The notes: generated by a model from the sequence alone, not told the origin. Shown: positions 44,481 through 57,837, numbered from the stretch's first letter. The stretch is 64,000 nucleotides of DNA from Mytilus californianus (GCF_021869535.1 NW_026262734.1:98709285-98773284); one strand, 5' to 3'. Numbers and translations: made by a program.

Positions 44481-47400
44481 AAAATGGACTGGTATCCGAA
44501 ATAGGGACAAAAGCCTTTGAAAGCATATTCCATATACGATATCTTCCTCCGGTAATGACGGAGAAGAACAACACAGTTCGATTCTCAACAACGTCAACTC
44601 ATTCCATAGTTTCAACACGTCAAAATATTCACGCAGTATCTACAAGCAATTCAAATGGCAATACAGTATCTTCCAGAAGTATCATTGTGACGTCCACCAG
44701 AAAGCCGATTAGTGTAGCAAATGTCGTCTATCAACCAGTTTGTTACAATTGTTTTCAACCATCGTTATCTCTTATACTGGTAATCGATAATACTGGTTCT
44801 ATGAGTGACGACGTTTTCCAAGTAAGGAAGCAAGCTATAGAAATAGTGAAAAAGGCATACAGTTTACAGGAAGGCCTCTCCAACTACATATTTGTAACAT
44901 TTAATGATCCTGGTAAGCAAAAAGATAAAGATTGTAGCTTACAAAAATGAACTGAAACGTAACTTCCTTTTAATGAATATTCAATTGAAAAGCCTTCAGT
45001 ATTTATTCACTCGAGAAGTGAGTTTTTTAAAAAAAGCAAAGCGTGCAAATATTTTGATAAATTTTGAAAATATTACTATAACTTGTTTATAAATATCCTT
45101 AATAATGGGACAACGTGATCGTTAGTTCTATATTCCGAAATTCTATTACCGAATGTTTTCTTTGAAATGTTTTAAACTGCTATAAGATATGTGAGGGAAT
45201 TCGATTTGATTTACCACGGTTGACTTAGAAGCACTTTAGACAATACCATTGAATTAATGAGAATGAAATTGTTTGCATTATTTACAGAAATGATTCTACA
45301 CAAAATATATTGAATATAAAAATAAGGAGATGTGGTATGATTGCCAATGAGACAACTATCCACCAAAGTTCAAATGAAGTGGATGTAAGCAATTATAGGC
45401 AACCGTACGGCCTTCAACAATGAGAAAAACCCATACCGTATGGTCGGCTATAAAAGGCCCCGACATGAAAAATATGAAACCATTCAATTGAGAAAACTAA
45501 CAGCCTAATTTATAACAAAACAATTTACGAAAAAAAAATATGACAGACATGAACCAACGATAACCACTTAACTACAGGCTCCTGACTTGGGACAGGCACA
45601 TAAAGAATGTGGCGCGGTTAACATGTTTGTGAGCGCTCAACCCTCCCCTAACCTGGGACAGCGGTGTAACAGTACAACATAAGAACAAACTATAAAAATC
45701 AGGTGAAAAAGGCTTAACTCATCAGATGGATACAAATAGAAATACATTTAACAAAAACACAGAGTAGACGTGGACGGGTACTTATACATGCCCACAACAA
45801 AAAGAAACTTAGTACAAATCTGAGAGTAACTTGTTCAAATAGCATATTACATAAGTGGAGGGTAAAGTTAAGGATGATACTAGCTTTTCCACTGTTTTCG
45901 AGAAGATCCTGTATAAGGTGTACGTAATACAAATTATAATACACGTCATTGAAAAAGAGGATCTCAGTTGATTCTATTGTCTATAAAAAATATATTGACA
46001 AAAAAAAAACAAAAAAAAAACAGCCCAAGGTTAAAGATAAACAAGGGTTCAATCACGTATGAACTAACTGTTATCCGAAGTCACACATCACACAAAAAGT
46101 ATTTATATGACAAACCCGAATAAATCACCCAATAAAATTTTTTTCAGAAGACGTCTCAGCATATGTTATATAAAAATGCACAAACGTTTCCAATTCTATT
46201 TGTACCCAAACCACGGTTTTCGTTTCCATGTTTCTTAGTGAATCTATAGAAGGGTTTTTGCTAAAAACAAAACATCTGAATATATTCTACACATTAATGA
46301 TATTCATGATTACGAATTTGTTTATTTACAGTATCCAAAAATACTTTTTACAAAACATTAGATGGACAGCAAATAATCAACAGATTAAATCAGTTAGCAG
46401 TAGATGGGGGAGACGATTGTCCAGAATACGCATTCACTGGACTACACACTGGTTTGTCATAATTTGCCGGAATATTTACAACATTTAAAAAATTTCATTT
46501 ATGATCGTAGAAAAAAAAAACTTTCAACTGACATATCTGAGATAAGTTAAAATTGTTATAAGTGATTTTAAAATAAATTTTTACTTATTTTATATTGATA
46601 CATTAGTCTTTTCTCATACGCGTGAGATGTTTAGCTACATGTAGCTATGAAATCAGGTTTAACGCACCAATTTCTACATAAGGAAATGCCTGTACCAAGT
46701 CAGAAACATAACAGTTGTTTTACATTCGTTTGATGTTGCCATTTGATAAAGGACTTTCCGTTTTAAATTTTCCTTTGAGTTCGGTATTTTTGTAATTTTA
46801 CTTTTTTTCTATCGTTATAGCCATTACGCATGCAAACAATGGATCTTGTGTATTTTTGTTTACTGATGCTGACCCGAAAGACTATTTCTTATGCGAGTCA
46901 GTCGGCCGTCTGATTGAACAGAAAAATATACATCTAGTTACATTTCTAACGGGAGTTTGCAATGGAGAACTAGTGAAAGGGAAGTCAAGTGACTGTATCC
47001 AGACAAAACAACAGCCTATCAGTTGTTCTTCACGTATGTAAAGTTATCAGAAAGCATATATGAATCTTTTTAGAGGATAAGTCCACGGGTGTACCACTTT
47101 TCGCTCCATAGGCAGTTTTGTTGTCCTTGAATTGTTTTCATGATACACTTTCACTTAATCTAAATTATGTACTTGATCTAAAACTTTCCAACTTTCTTAA
47201 TCATCATAGAAGGTTTTGGCTTAAACTTATCTGTTTAAATGGGTTATTTTTTATTGTTTGGTATCTCTAACTTTTGGTCGTGCACCTGGTAGAGTGATTC
47301 CAGACGTACCTGTCGTACACACGGTAACATACATTAACAATAATAATGATAATTCCACACATGAAAGCAATAATATGTTAAGTGAATATCCCATAATTAA

Positions 47401-50400
47401 TGGATCAATATTACTATGAATATAAAACATGTATAATTTAAGATTTCAATAAAGATAACGTTAATCAAGAATTTTTCTTTTATTAGTACCGGTATGTGGT
47501 ATATATGATACAGTGAAGTTGTATAATCAGGGATTATATAGAATCCCTGATTTTTCAGGGATTTTGCATATAGACCCTGAAAATGATCAGTGGTTTTACA
47601 TAATCACTGCAATTTTAAAAAATATTTTATTTTTGCTTGATTTTCATTGTTTTTTAAATTGGCGTATTAAGGGGAGGTAACTCTGAAATAGTACATTTTC
47701 TAAAGGAGTCTACATAAAATTTTGCTATTCTATGTTTCAGCAGAAAAAAACGTACGGTGACCCTATCTTTTCTTTTGACATTCTGAAAGCATTTTCTAAA
47801 AGCTATCTTCTAGTATTTTATTTTACAATTCTATCATTAAGTTTGTTTATTCCTGTATAATCCATACAAAATGTGTCATTTTTTTCATAACCTGTAGCTT
47901 GAGAAAAGGCTCGGTGACCTATCAGTTTTATTATATGTTTAAACATATCACAATATATACTACGTTTTGGCAAAGTATGAAAACATTCTATCATTTTTAA
48001 TTTATACTCCCATACCACCTTAACTTTTATTCATTGTCTCTTCATTCCAGTTCATATGTATAATCCCTGACATTTGTTTCTAGTGATTATGCATAATTCC
48101 TGAAAATTTTAGTAATTATATTTTATCGCTAAAGTTACCAGTGAAGATACATAATCCCTGAAAATTTTAGGGATTATACATCATCCCTAATTATACACAT
48201 TTACTGTTACATAGCTAGATCAGTGTATGTAATGTGCGAATCATGAAATGTCATTTTCACTGTATCCGTGATGAATTTCTGATGTAGAATGATAAATAAA
48301 CAGACGACAAATTCATGATTTTTGAATAAAATAAGAAATAATATATAATTTGTACTGTTTTTATAAATTCATGATATAGGTTTGAGATGCGGACGGATTT
48401 TCATCGCGCCTACAGCCATCCATGTACAAAATTGATACACACATAGATAAATATTAAGAATAGTTCGCGAACAGAGCGTGCAAGAGATTTAAAAGTAGCA
48501 GTTAAGTTTCATTTGCAGAAAAATGTACCTTTTAACATAATTATCAATGTTGTATAACTTAAAACAGGTTTTGTTATTCAGCTTGTTGATATTGAATCAA
48601 ATTCCACTATGCTGTTTTCGTTATGCGATTCATGTTTACTGTCGAATAATGATACTGAACTTTCATTTTCACTGTAGGGCGATTCATTTCTATTGTACAT
48701 GCGATGCATTTTCACAGAAAGAAATTAATTAATTTTCATTATATAAAGTCTTAATTCAGCCGAATCTCTAACAAAATTTATGAAGTCAGAAGGATTGATA
48801 ATATATACATACACTCATACCACATCTTCTTATATCTATTTAGTGAGTGAAAATCTGAGGTAATATATGATCAATAAATTCCTTAAAAATGGCATTTATT
48901 GCTAATATAGTCAATTCTATTTTCGCTAATAATTTGTACAGATCCAGATCTATATGTAGGATAAAATTTATCCTTTCCAATGACACGCCATCATTGAATA
49001 CATATATCTTGGACAGTTAGGCCAATCCACGTCACCGAAAAAAGCAAAGTTTCTGTTTCGGTCTAAATTTACATCGCATACTAATAAATTAAACGTTATT
49101 AGAGCTATTTTCCGAATGCATGTAGTTTAAAGTAGTGGTTGGCTTGCTTGCTTTGTTTGTATATATATATGTGCTTAAGCATTGTAATTAAGATTGAGCA
49201 AACATTTATACAAAAAAGCGAGCAAGCCAACCAAACCTTTAAACAACAAGCATTAGGAAAATAGCTCTAATGGATGCATTTTAGATAACAAAGAGCATTA
49301 ACAAAACGATCTTCATTTCACGAATGAATGAGTGGAAACGTTTTCATCTTGCACAAACAATTGTCGCTTGGATGACTGGATAATTGATATGTATCATGAC
49401 ATTGTGTATACGTCTAATACAGTAAAGAAAGTTCAAGCAACAGTCGAGTCACCTTAATTTATGTTTTAATTTCTTTTAAGTCCGTGTTATAAATAAGCAA
49501 ATACCCAATTGTAAGAATACAAGGAAATATTGCAAACATTTCATTGTTACATGTTTAAATGGTTCTAATGTTTTACTTTTACAAATTGTGACTTGGTTGG
49601 GGAGTTATCTCATTGCCGCCACTCATACCACATCTTCTTATATCTATACCACGGGGTATAACCGCCGTACAGTTGATTAATCGCTACTCTTTGCGATGTA
49701 GGTAGATAGACCGTTCTTATTTTTTCAAAAAATACTAATTGACGCAATGTTCAGATAAGTATTCAATGTTTACTAAAACAAAGTTTAGTGCTCCTGGCAG
49801 CATTGTATATTATTTATATTACATGAACACCATGTGACTATTTTAAATAGACAGGTCTGTGAATTACTTGTAAACATCGCGAAACAAACACTCTGTGTAA
49901 CTCAAACTTGATTAAACTATAAATAGAGCATAGTTGGTTGGCTCTTACACTAATGCGACCGTGTATTTTGTGATTGTTGTTGTTAAAAATACATAATGCG
50001 AATGAGAAACCCGTTGTTTCAATTATTTTTGAAGACATTTACTTGAAAAACTGACATCAGAATTTTGGCACTGTACGATTCATTCTCTTTGTAGTTTGTT
50101 TATTTTCTTTAGTACCATTCGTTGTACATTCTTGTACTGTTCGTTGTGCAAAAGCCTATCAATATGGTAGAAATATGTATGACACGGCGTGACAAATTTT
50201 CAAAGCTTTTTTTAAGCGAGTTCTAAAACTTTTAAAGGAAAATTCTCCATAGAAATACGTTATATTCATGAATATTCTGCTCCAGTAAATTTTCGGATCC
50301 ATGACAAGCTTATAGTAAACTCACCCACAATATTTGAATATGCATGATATGAACGTGGTTATACCCGTGTATATTCAAGTAGGCATCTACAACTAGCTTG

Positions 50401-52053
50401 CATTTCAAATTGTAAATATCATCAATATTAAAGTCATTTAAACACGATTTTCAGTTGTTGCATGTCGAATTAACATATAAAACAACAATGAAAATTCATC
50501 GCACCTTCAAAAATTCTACATCAGAAATGATTGCACTTACAGTGATAATTCATCGCATCTATAGTAAAAATGAATCGCATACAAAAATTCATATTATGGA
50601 TTCTGCTTATTTAATTACACTTTTTTGGACTTTAATCCTGTTATTATACATTAAAAAGTTATATTCTAATGAAATTGTGTTAAAACATACATTCAAATCA
50701 ATTATTTTGTATTTGTAAAAGGTAAACAAACGCAGTTTTCCCCATCAGCCTTTATTCTACAATAGACATACTCGCATACAACATGTACAGTGAAAATGAA
50801 CTAACTGGATTCGCACTTTATATACATTGTAGATGATGTCCTCTCACTAAATAATTCAAAATTTTGGTAATTATGCTGCTCGCATCTACCACAACGAATT
50901 TGAATTAAAGGAAACCACAGATACAGTTAAGGCTGCCCAAATATTGACTTCCATCTAGAAATTGACAACTACGGTCAGTTGAGAACTATATTTTACAACA
51001 AAAAAAATCATTTCAGCTTTCCAATTGTGAAAGAAGAAGTTCACGAAGGGTCCATATTTGCCATAAAATTCTGTGATATTTCACTTTATTGCAACAATTT
51101 GATGACATAATATCATAAAATATCTGCAAATACAAAATAAACAAGCTCTGAAACATAAGAACAATTGTGACGTCATGATGACGTCAAAAATGTGCAATCA
51201 GATGCGACGTTGGCTCATGCAAGGACCACCATGATTTTTTTTGTAAGGATGCATATGTGTATCTGACCCATATACATCTTTTTATAATGATTTTATTTTG
51301 GTCGAATGGTGTGGCCAATGTTTTTCAGAAGGAAATAGACCTTTCAAATGCGTATTAATTTAGCTAAAAACTAGTAAAATATCAAACTTTTGTAGCTGTC
51401 AACATTGTTAAAACAAGCAGCAATCAACCAAAGTGTCAAGTTTATCTCAGTTTGCATATATATTTAAGGTCTTCAATATAGGTTTTCACATGTAGTAATA
51501 CAAGTGTGATTTTTCGGGCCAATCTCAGGCCTTCAGGGCCATACTCCTCTCTATTTTTATGTAGCTGAAGGCCGCCTCCTAGCACGGGATTTTCTCGCTG
51601 CATTGAAGACCCTTTGGTGGCCTTGGGCTGTTTTCTATTCTTTGATCGGGTTGTTGTCTATATGATACATTCCATGTTTCCATTCTCTATTCTACATTCC
51701 AGCAGCGTCTGTATATGGAGTATATATATTTCCCACTTAATACGCTATTCCTAAGCTTGCGTTCACTATCATAATTTCTTAATAGATGGTTCCTGGTCTT
51801 GATGATTTTCAAATTATAGCCAAAATTCCGTCATCCTATCCGCGTTTAGGACATCACCGAATGCGACTTATTAAAGATGTTTTACTTGCCGTGAGCATCA
51901 CGTCGGATGGGATTAGTGGAGCAGGATCTCATTAACATACGGAGCACCCGAGATCACCACCAGTTTAAAATAGTTTGTGTTGCTAAGTGTTATGTTTTGT
52001 GTAGTGTTTTTAGATTTTTGTTTGACTTTTTGTCTATGTATTTTTGGTCATAA

Positions 52054-52096
<43 letters not shown>

Positions 52097-55000
52097 TGTT
52101 CTCTTAAACCATACAAAGTCAGAAATATTTGTGATATGAAGTATAAATGTAGTGGTTTATACTTCCTAAATTTGTCTTTGAAACAATCTTTTTCCACAGA
52201 AAACGCCAATTTTTGAGAATATATCCAAATTCGGAGACCGTTATCGATCCGTGTCTTATACGCACTTCCGGTATTTGAAACTAATTACGGACTCAGACTT
52301 GGAAAAACCATGATAATTTTCTGGATTTCGTTTACGATGTCACAAAAAAATAAAAATAAAAAAAAAAAAAATTCCGACTCACCGACCATATTTTTCAAAA
52401 TGATGTTATCGGAAACACAGAATTTATTTTAGGCCTAGGGGCCCGTTTACACATAAAAATGGGGGAGAGTCCGGACGACGGGTGCCTGTGGCCTGAGCCA
52501 ACGCTTACAAATTTTGTCACATCTGCATGCACTCCACTCCTTTTCACTCACTCCATATTTAAACAACTGTCCAAAAAAGGAATGGGTGTTGAACGTGTAG
52601 AAGTGATCTCGATCATGGCAGCCTTGGCCAACGCTTACAATTTGTCACATGCACAATGCCCATGGCATGGCAGCCTTGGCCAACGCTTACAATTTGTCAC
52701 ATGCACAATGCTCATGGAATACACCACAATCATATTATACATGTCATAAATTCAAACTATTTGTCATCAAAATGCAGGCTGAAATGTCCTTACCCCCACA
52801 TAAATTTGAGACTGAATCTGCTGTAAATAAGTGGTGCACCCTCCTCAAACACAAGGTGAAATGTCGATACCTATTAATACGTACCCCACATAAAATTGGG
52901 ACTGAAGTTTTCGCATTACGTCCCCAACACAAATTTGGGACTGAAGCACTCATACTGAAACCATAGAAAATTAGTGGTGCAGCCTCCTCAAACACGGGGA
53001 GAAATATTGTGACCATAAATTACCCCCTCCTATATAAATTGCGGACTGAAATACACGTATACTTTAGATCAGACACTCGATGGCTGAAATGTCATGACCT
53101 AAAATTACTTCCCTGATGTAAATTTGTGTGCTATGTGCTGTATATGCCTCTGAGCAGACAATCGCAGGCTGAAGTGTTGTTATCTAAATTGCCTACTCTA
53201 TATAAACTTGCGGACTGAATTTTCTAGACCCGACAGTCTGGAGTATCAGTGGCGTAGCTAGGGTAAAATAATGTGGATACTTTCCATTGCAAGAAAAATG
53301 GGGTGGTAAATTTTGGTTACTTTCTACTGGAAACATGTAGATGCTCAAGCATACAAGCTAACTACAGTATAATAAATATTATATACAGTGAAGCCTGCCT
53401 AAACCGAACACCTTTGGGACTGAAGATTTTGTTCAATTTAGACAGGTTTCACTGTAATAATAACTAGTTACTGTATGTAATATACAAAATGTACTTTAAA
53501 ATTTCATGTCGGGTGCTCTTTGTTTTAACACTTGCCCAATTGTACAGCGATTTCGCGGTCATCTTCTAGTTGTTTTGATTTCTTCTACTTGTGATGTTTA
53601 ATTATTCTGGAATGACAATCAGGGACGGTCAGAACCAAAAGTCGGTCATCCAGTTAAATAAAACGTCATTAAAAACAACCAAAATGGCCTTAGCAGAATT
53701 GACAAGACCAACTCTGGTAGATACTAGAAACATATAAAGATATATTGAACAATCATTATAAATATGTATCTTGAAAAATTTGGGAACTGATTTTATTGTT
53801 AAATTATGATACCTTTGTTTGAATGTGGCCTTGATACGTCGAATATTACAAAGAACAAGGACTATATTGCTGGCAGGGATTGAAACTTTATATTGGTATG
53901 ATATATCAAAATTAAACAAAGAGATTATTTAAAATGGTAATCAAATGCATTATATTATGTAAAACTTACCTTTTACTTAACAGAAAGATGCATTCAATTT
54001 ATACACTTATAATTATCGAAATATATTAAAGATTGCAGAATTCGAAATCAATTTGCAACAAGATAATAAAAGGTATTGTGGTTAAATATTTGAAAATAAT
54101 GCATTCACAGGTTAAGCATCTTTTGCCATGTATTCATTACCAAAAGTACTATATGAAAACTGCTATATTTACCACATGGAAACAAATTAAAAAAATACTT
54201 TAATCGGTCCTTTGATATTTTAGTATAGGAACACATGGTTTATTCATTAGTTGAAATTGGGCTGGATTAGCTTTTCTCCGTTGGTTAATTGTCATTAAGC
54301 TTATTGCTAATCTGATTAGTCAAGCCCCTTCCGACTCATTTTAAAAGTTTGTTCTTATGCTGTCTTATACATCAGACGCGCGTTTCTTCAACAAAAGACT
54401 CATCAATGACGTTCAAATAAAAATAAGAAAAGGTCAAATAAAGAACGAAGTTGAAGAGCATTGAGGACCACAAATTTTGAAAGGTTTTGCCAAATACAGC
54501 TAAGGTAATCTATTCCTGGGGAAGAATATCCATAATATTTCGAAAAATTTAAAGTTTGGTAAACAGTGAATTTATAAGTATGGCCATATCAATGACAATG
54601 TTTTGTGGGGGTTTAGTGCAAACACACATGTTTTACACCAGCACATTATTTATGTTTCTGTCGTAAGCCAATAGTCTGTTATCCAGTGGATATCGCAGGT
54701 TTTCTTTTTTCAATTGTTACACAATTTATTATATCGTAGCCTTTTATAGCTTACATTACCGTATTGGGTTTGCTCATGTTTGAAGGGGATACGATGACCT
54801 GACATTCCCATATTTGGTCTATGATTGATATTTGTCATTTTTGGCAATACTACTATATCTTCTTATATTTATATCATATTTTAAATATGGACACTAAAAC
54901 AAATATTGTTTGAAGATATTTTCACTAGAGACCAAATGAAGAAGAAGCTAAAAACTATGGGTCATTGTACGGCCCTCAACAATGAGCAAAATCCATACCG

Positions 55001-56517
55001 CATAGTAAGCTATAAAAAAAACGCACGAAGACTGTTTTAGATCATTAGTTATAAGATCCCTAATGAAGGGAAGTGAGTTTTAATGTTCAAACTGGTGATA
55101 TATTGTAGACAGAAAAAAGAGATCACCGACATTTGGTGGTTTTTTTGCTGGTCTTGGAGGAACTATAATAGCTGCACCAGAACGAGAAATAACACAACCA
55201 TTGAAAACATTGCTGGAGGTAGTTATTGTTTTATAAATATATATTAACCCGAATTTTCTTCTAGAAAATAACGTTATGCCATATATATGAATTTTGGTGA
55301 AAATTACGGAAATCTAGTTAAGGTAACGGTTGATATTTTCCATTTGTCTTAGGCACAATCCCGTCTTCTTTCGACTTTTGGTACATGCATAAAATATGCG
55401 ACTTTGTGTTACTATTACCACATTATTACTTTTTATGTTCAACACGACTTGTCCACTAGAGTTTTGACTGCTTACCCTGCGTACCACGCAAGTTAACCTT
55501 TTGTTTTGTGGTGGGGTTTGGATTGCTTAATCTTTAATTATAAGTGTAGTACTGGAATGCTGTTTATGTTTTGATCTTGTTTCTGATTGCAATGGGTTGT
55601 CTTTATAACAGTGCAGTCCAGTTCAATTTAAAAATTAATTTGTTATTCCTAAACATATTAAAAAGGTTAAATAAACGAACTCATGATATCGCATAGGTCT
55701 TCCTATGAACAATTGCAGACCTTTCCTGTTCAAGTAGGCATCTTGTCTGATGGTATATATTTCATGCATAATTATGACAACATCAAACAGAACATTAATC
55801 AGTTACTTGTAATGAAGTTCTGTTATTTGGGGTTGTCTTGGACCATGGATGGGACATTATACATGCCATTTACAATTTACTAAAGAGGTAGTTGCATGTT
55901 TTCTAAATGTTAGCAACATAGCAATAGTAATTAATGTCCCCATTCTGTTCGTGACTACATATGTATACATAATGCACAGCCAAATGAACGCTTCTTTAAC
56001 ATTGGTCTAACTATAGCACGGGGAGAGCCCAAGTTATATTAGCATATAAACTCATTATAGATACCAGGATTGAAATTGTGTACGCCAGACGCGCGTTTCG
56101 TTCCACATCAACCTTAGGAGTATGAAGTAGTTTAAACCTAAGTTAATGTTTGAAAAAAGCATGTAATAAAGACTTCAGTGTCGAGTCGAAAAGCGAATAG
56201 TAACTCTACCAAATTGTCGTTTTAAAAATGTGAAAAAAACATAAGCAATTGACGTGAAATTTTTGAATTAACAACAAATTAATCAAGAAGAAAGCACATA
56301 ACTATTCGTGAAATCAAGTTTATAATAGATGATATACGCATAATTTGCATGGATTTTCGATAATTTGAGAATTTATTTTCAGAAAAACATGGATATTAAG
56401 TATGTCTTTATTGCTAAGAATAAAATGGAGTCAAACGAGTTTTCGTTTCCAGTTGACGCATATTTGTCTGTCCTGGTAATAGAAATTAATGGTACAAGCA
56501 GCGAAAGTGATATATGA
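44481..56517 (+). CDS. Hemicentin-like VWA-domain extracellular protein, partial
   Basis: Five exons join in phase: 44481-44912, 46332-46451, 46821-47033, 55109-55218, and 56383 to about 56490-56517. The product has a Ser/Thr-rich lead, then a von Willebrand A domain with the metal-binding D-N-T-G-S-M motif, an F-N-D-P-G segment, a G-G-D-D-C-P-E motif, and VFLFTDADPKDY. These are hallmarks of the N-terminal VWA of hemicentin-type and VWA7-type proteins. Exon 4 adds a GLGGTIIAAPEREITQPLK block where hemicentins have a 'SGG' strand-helix. Exon 5 adds the following beta-sandwich start (FSFPVDAYLSVLVIEING). The role is extracellular matrix or cell adhesion. The 5' end (signal peptide) and 3' end are missing: exon 5 may splice at AATG|GTACAA (56490) or run to the TGA. 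The 8-kb intron 3 holds several repeats. Confidence 0.75.
45325..45690 (+). repeat. Dispersed mussel-type repeat (family R3), reverse copy
   Basis: Reverse complement relative of 31280-31700, with 'ggagatgtggtatgattgccaatgagacaac', 'cgtacggccttcaacaatgag', 'ctataaaaggccccgacatg' and 'ctcctgacttgggacaggcac'. It lies in intron 1 of the VWA gene. Confidence 0.7.
46665..46805 (-). repeat. Dispersed repeat R1 fragment
   Basis: Reverse complement of part of 5390-5740 and 12085-12440 ('taccaagtcagaaacataacagttg', 'aaaggactttccgttttaaattttcctttgag'). It abuts the acceptor of VWA gene exon 3. Confidence 0.6.
47520..48197. mobile_element. Non-autonomous element with TIRs made of repeated ATAATCCCTGA motifs
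   Basis: The ends (TGTATAATCAGGGAT... and ...ATCCCTAATTATACA) are imperfect inverted repeats about 50 bases long. The core motif 'ATAATCCCTGA' or its complement recurs about eight times in the terminal 120 bases of both ends. The interior is AT-rich; a 66-residue ORF on the - strand (47818-48018) is unrecognised and could be a coding remnant. No clear target duplication. It lies in intron 3 of the VWA gene. Confidence 0.55.
48225..50835. repeat. Dispersed TGCGATTCAT / CATTTTCACTGTA motifs in opposed orientation
   Basis: On the + strand between 48225 and 48725 the words 'gcgaatcat', 'tgcgattcat', 'cattttcactgta' and 'gcgatgcattttcac' recur. Between 50480 and 50835 the same words occur in reverse complement ('attcatcgca', 'tacagtgaaaatga', 'aatcgcatac'). 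The two clusters bracket the MITE at 49099-49271 and could be the arms of a larger inverted element, but the arms are not collinear enough to be sure. Confidence 0.35.
49099..49271. mobile_element. MITE with ~57-bp inverted repeats
   Basis: The left arm 'attagagctattttccgaatgcatg...ggttggcttgcttgc' is matched in inverse order by the right arm 'gcgagcaagccaacc...gcattaggaaaatagctctaat'. The centre is a TA-rich ~60 bases. No coding capacity; a TA-type target duplication is possible but not resolved. Confidence 0.65.
51655..52060 (+). repeat. Decayed Penelope-like 3' fragment, copy 2
   Basis: It shares 'cattccagcagcg', 'gtatatggagtatatat', 'cggagcaccygagatcacc' and 'gtgttgct' with 33770-34230 in the same orientation. 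The short peptide YIPAASVYGVYI corresponds to NIPAAPAY of that copy. It has many indels and no long frame. Confidence 0.55.
52610..52719. repeat. 52-bp tandem duplication
   Basis: The unit 'atggcagccttggccaacgcttacaatttg...' occurs at 52616-52667 and 52668-52719 with one difference (cccatgg / ctcatgg). A related fragment 'gccaacgcttacaaattttg' lies at 52497. Tandem repetition keeps short ORFs open here; no protein is recognised. Confidence 0.85.
52780..53235. repeat. Irregular repeats of a '(a)taaatttgggactgaa' motif
   Basis: Variants of 'cccacataaatttgggactgaa' occur near 52795, 52888, 52922, 53033, 53115 and 53207, and the phrase 'gtggtgca(c/g)cctcctcaaacac' occurs twice (52831, 52974). 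Spacing is uneven. It looks like a decayed multi-unit repeat and not a gene. Confidence 0.55.
53236..54360. other. Intronic stretch with no recognised feature
   Basis: AT-rich DNA inside the long intron 3 of the VWA gene. No exon or named repeat is supported. Confidence 0.4.
54365..55030. repeat. Cluster of dispersed repeats R2 and R3
   Basis: 54370-54570 matches the R2 copy at 25640-25850 ('agactcatcaatgacg', 'gccaaatacagctaaggtaat', 'atttcgaaaaattta'). 54700-54870 and 54960-55020 are fragments of R3 in opposite senses ('ccttttatagcttacattaccg' and 'gtacggccctcaacaatgag'). They directly precede VWA gene exon 4. Confidence 0.6.
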
Positions 56518-57837
56518 TTTGTTGGTCCAAGAAGTATGTATCCGTGATTTAATCAATAAGAAGGTATACAACGGTCGCTTTTTGACCTCTAAAACTAATT
56601 TAAATCTCAGGATTCCGATGCTAACAAGACATAATTGTAGTTCAGTCATAATTCATTTTTTTTCAATTGTGTCTTACTTATTAGCTTTAGGTTTCAAAGT
56701 GCAAAACATGTAGAAATAGCATCCTTTTCAGATATCGCCATTAATATTAAGATATGAGTCAAGACATATCATGTTTCATACAAAGATTTTGAGGTGGGCA
56801 AAATTTTTTTTTTTCATTTAATAGTATTTAATAGTGCAAAACATATGTATACAATGACAATTTCAGATCAAATATGTCCAATTCTATCCGTATAAAACTG
56901 TACTTAGGAGACAAAATTATTTAATTCTATCATAATTGTGAAAAGATATACGAATTTGACTATTTTGCATTCAGGACAAGAAAATGATCCCTTTCACAGT
57001 AGTTATAGTGTCCTGTTTGACCAGTTTTCTCGTGTGAATATGATGCAAAGTAGAAACACACATATATCTTTTCTGGTAAGACGTAAAACCGATGTTTAAA
57101 ATGAATATAAAAGGTATTTTAGTATATGTAATTAAAAGTCATTATTTGAAGTTATACAAGTTGAATATTATCCTTAGAATGCCTGTTTCCCAAAAGTCAT
57201 CCGTCAACACCTCAAGTTCGTCCGTCTTCATTATTTACATTTATCGCACATGCGGAAGACTCGCGACGTCACTTTCCAGCTAAACGGCGTTCTATATATA
57301 GTAAAGAACAACGTGGAAAAGCGAAACCAAAAGATGAGGTTGAAACAGGTAAAAAGTCATAAAAATAGAAAAATATTTGTCAACATCGCCATTTTAAATC
57401 GACTTTATAATTGTAAAACACGGGGGAAATCCCTTCCAAGCCCAGTTGCCGGTTTGTTTACATTCCAGTGATTACGACCCGTGACCTAAAAAAGTATGAC
57501 AGGCCAAGCAAACATTAAAATCGTAACTAACAAATATGGAAATTTTACTAAATGTTTTGCACAGATTATGAAAAATTCGGGAAAAATGATGAATTATCGC
57601 CATAAAATGGCTTCTACTGCCATATGTGTTTTCCCCACAACATCATGTTTGCAAAAAAGGGTATGACTTTGTTAATTCCGGAACAATATTAATGATGGAG
57701 GGCTCAACATTTAGCTGAGTATTTGCACTTAACATACACTGATATACATAAATACATATACACAATGTTAAAACAAAAAAATACAGCAATAAAACAGAAA
57801 GGCATTACACTACATTTCAGGCTTAACCTAACTTCCT

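Noticed and set aside
51168..51186. gacgtcatgatgacgtc palindrome as a regulatory site
   Set aside because: Perfect CRE-like halves, but it lies deep in a long intron with no promoter context.
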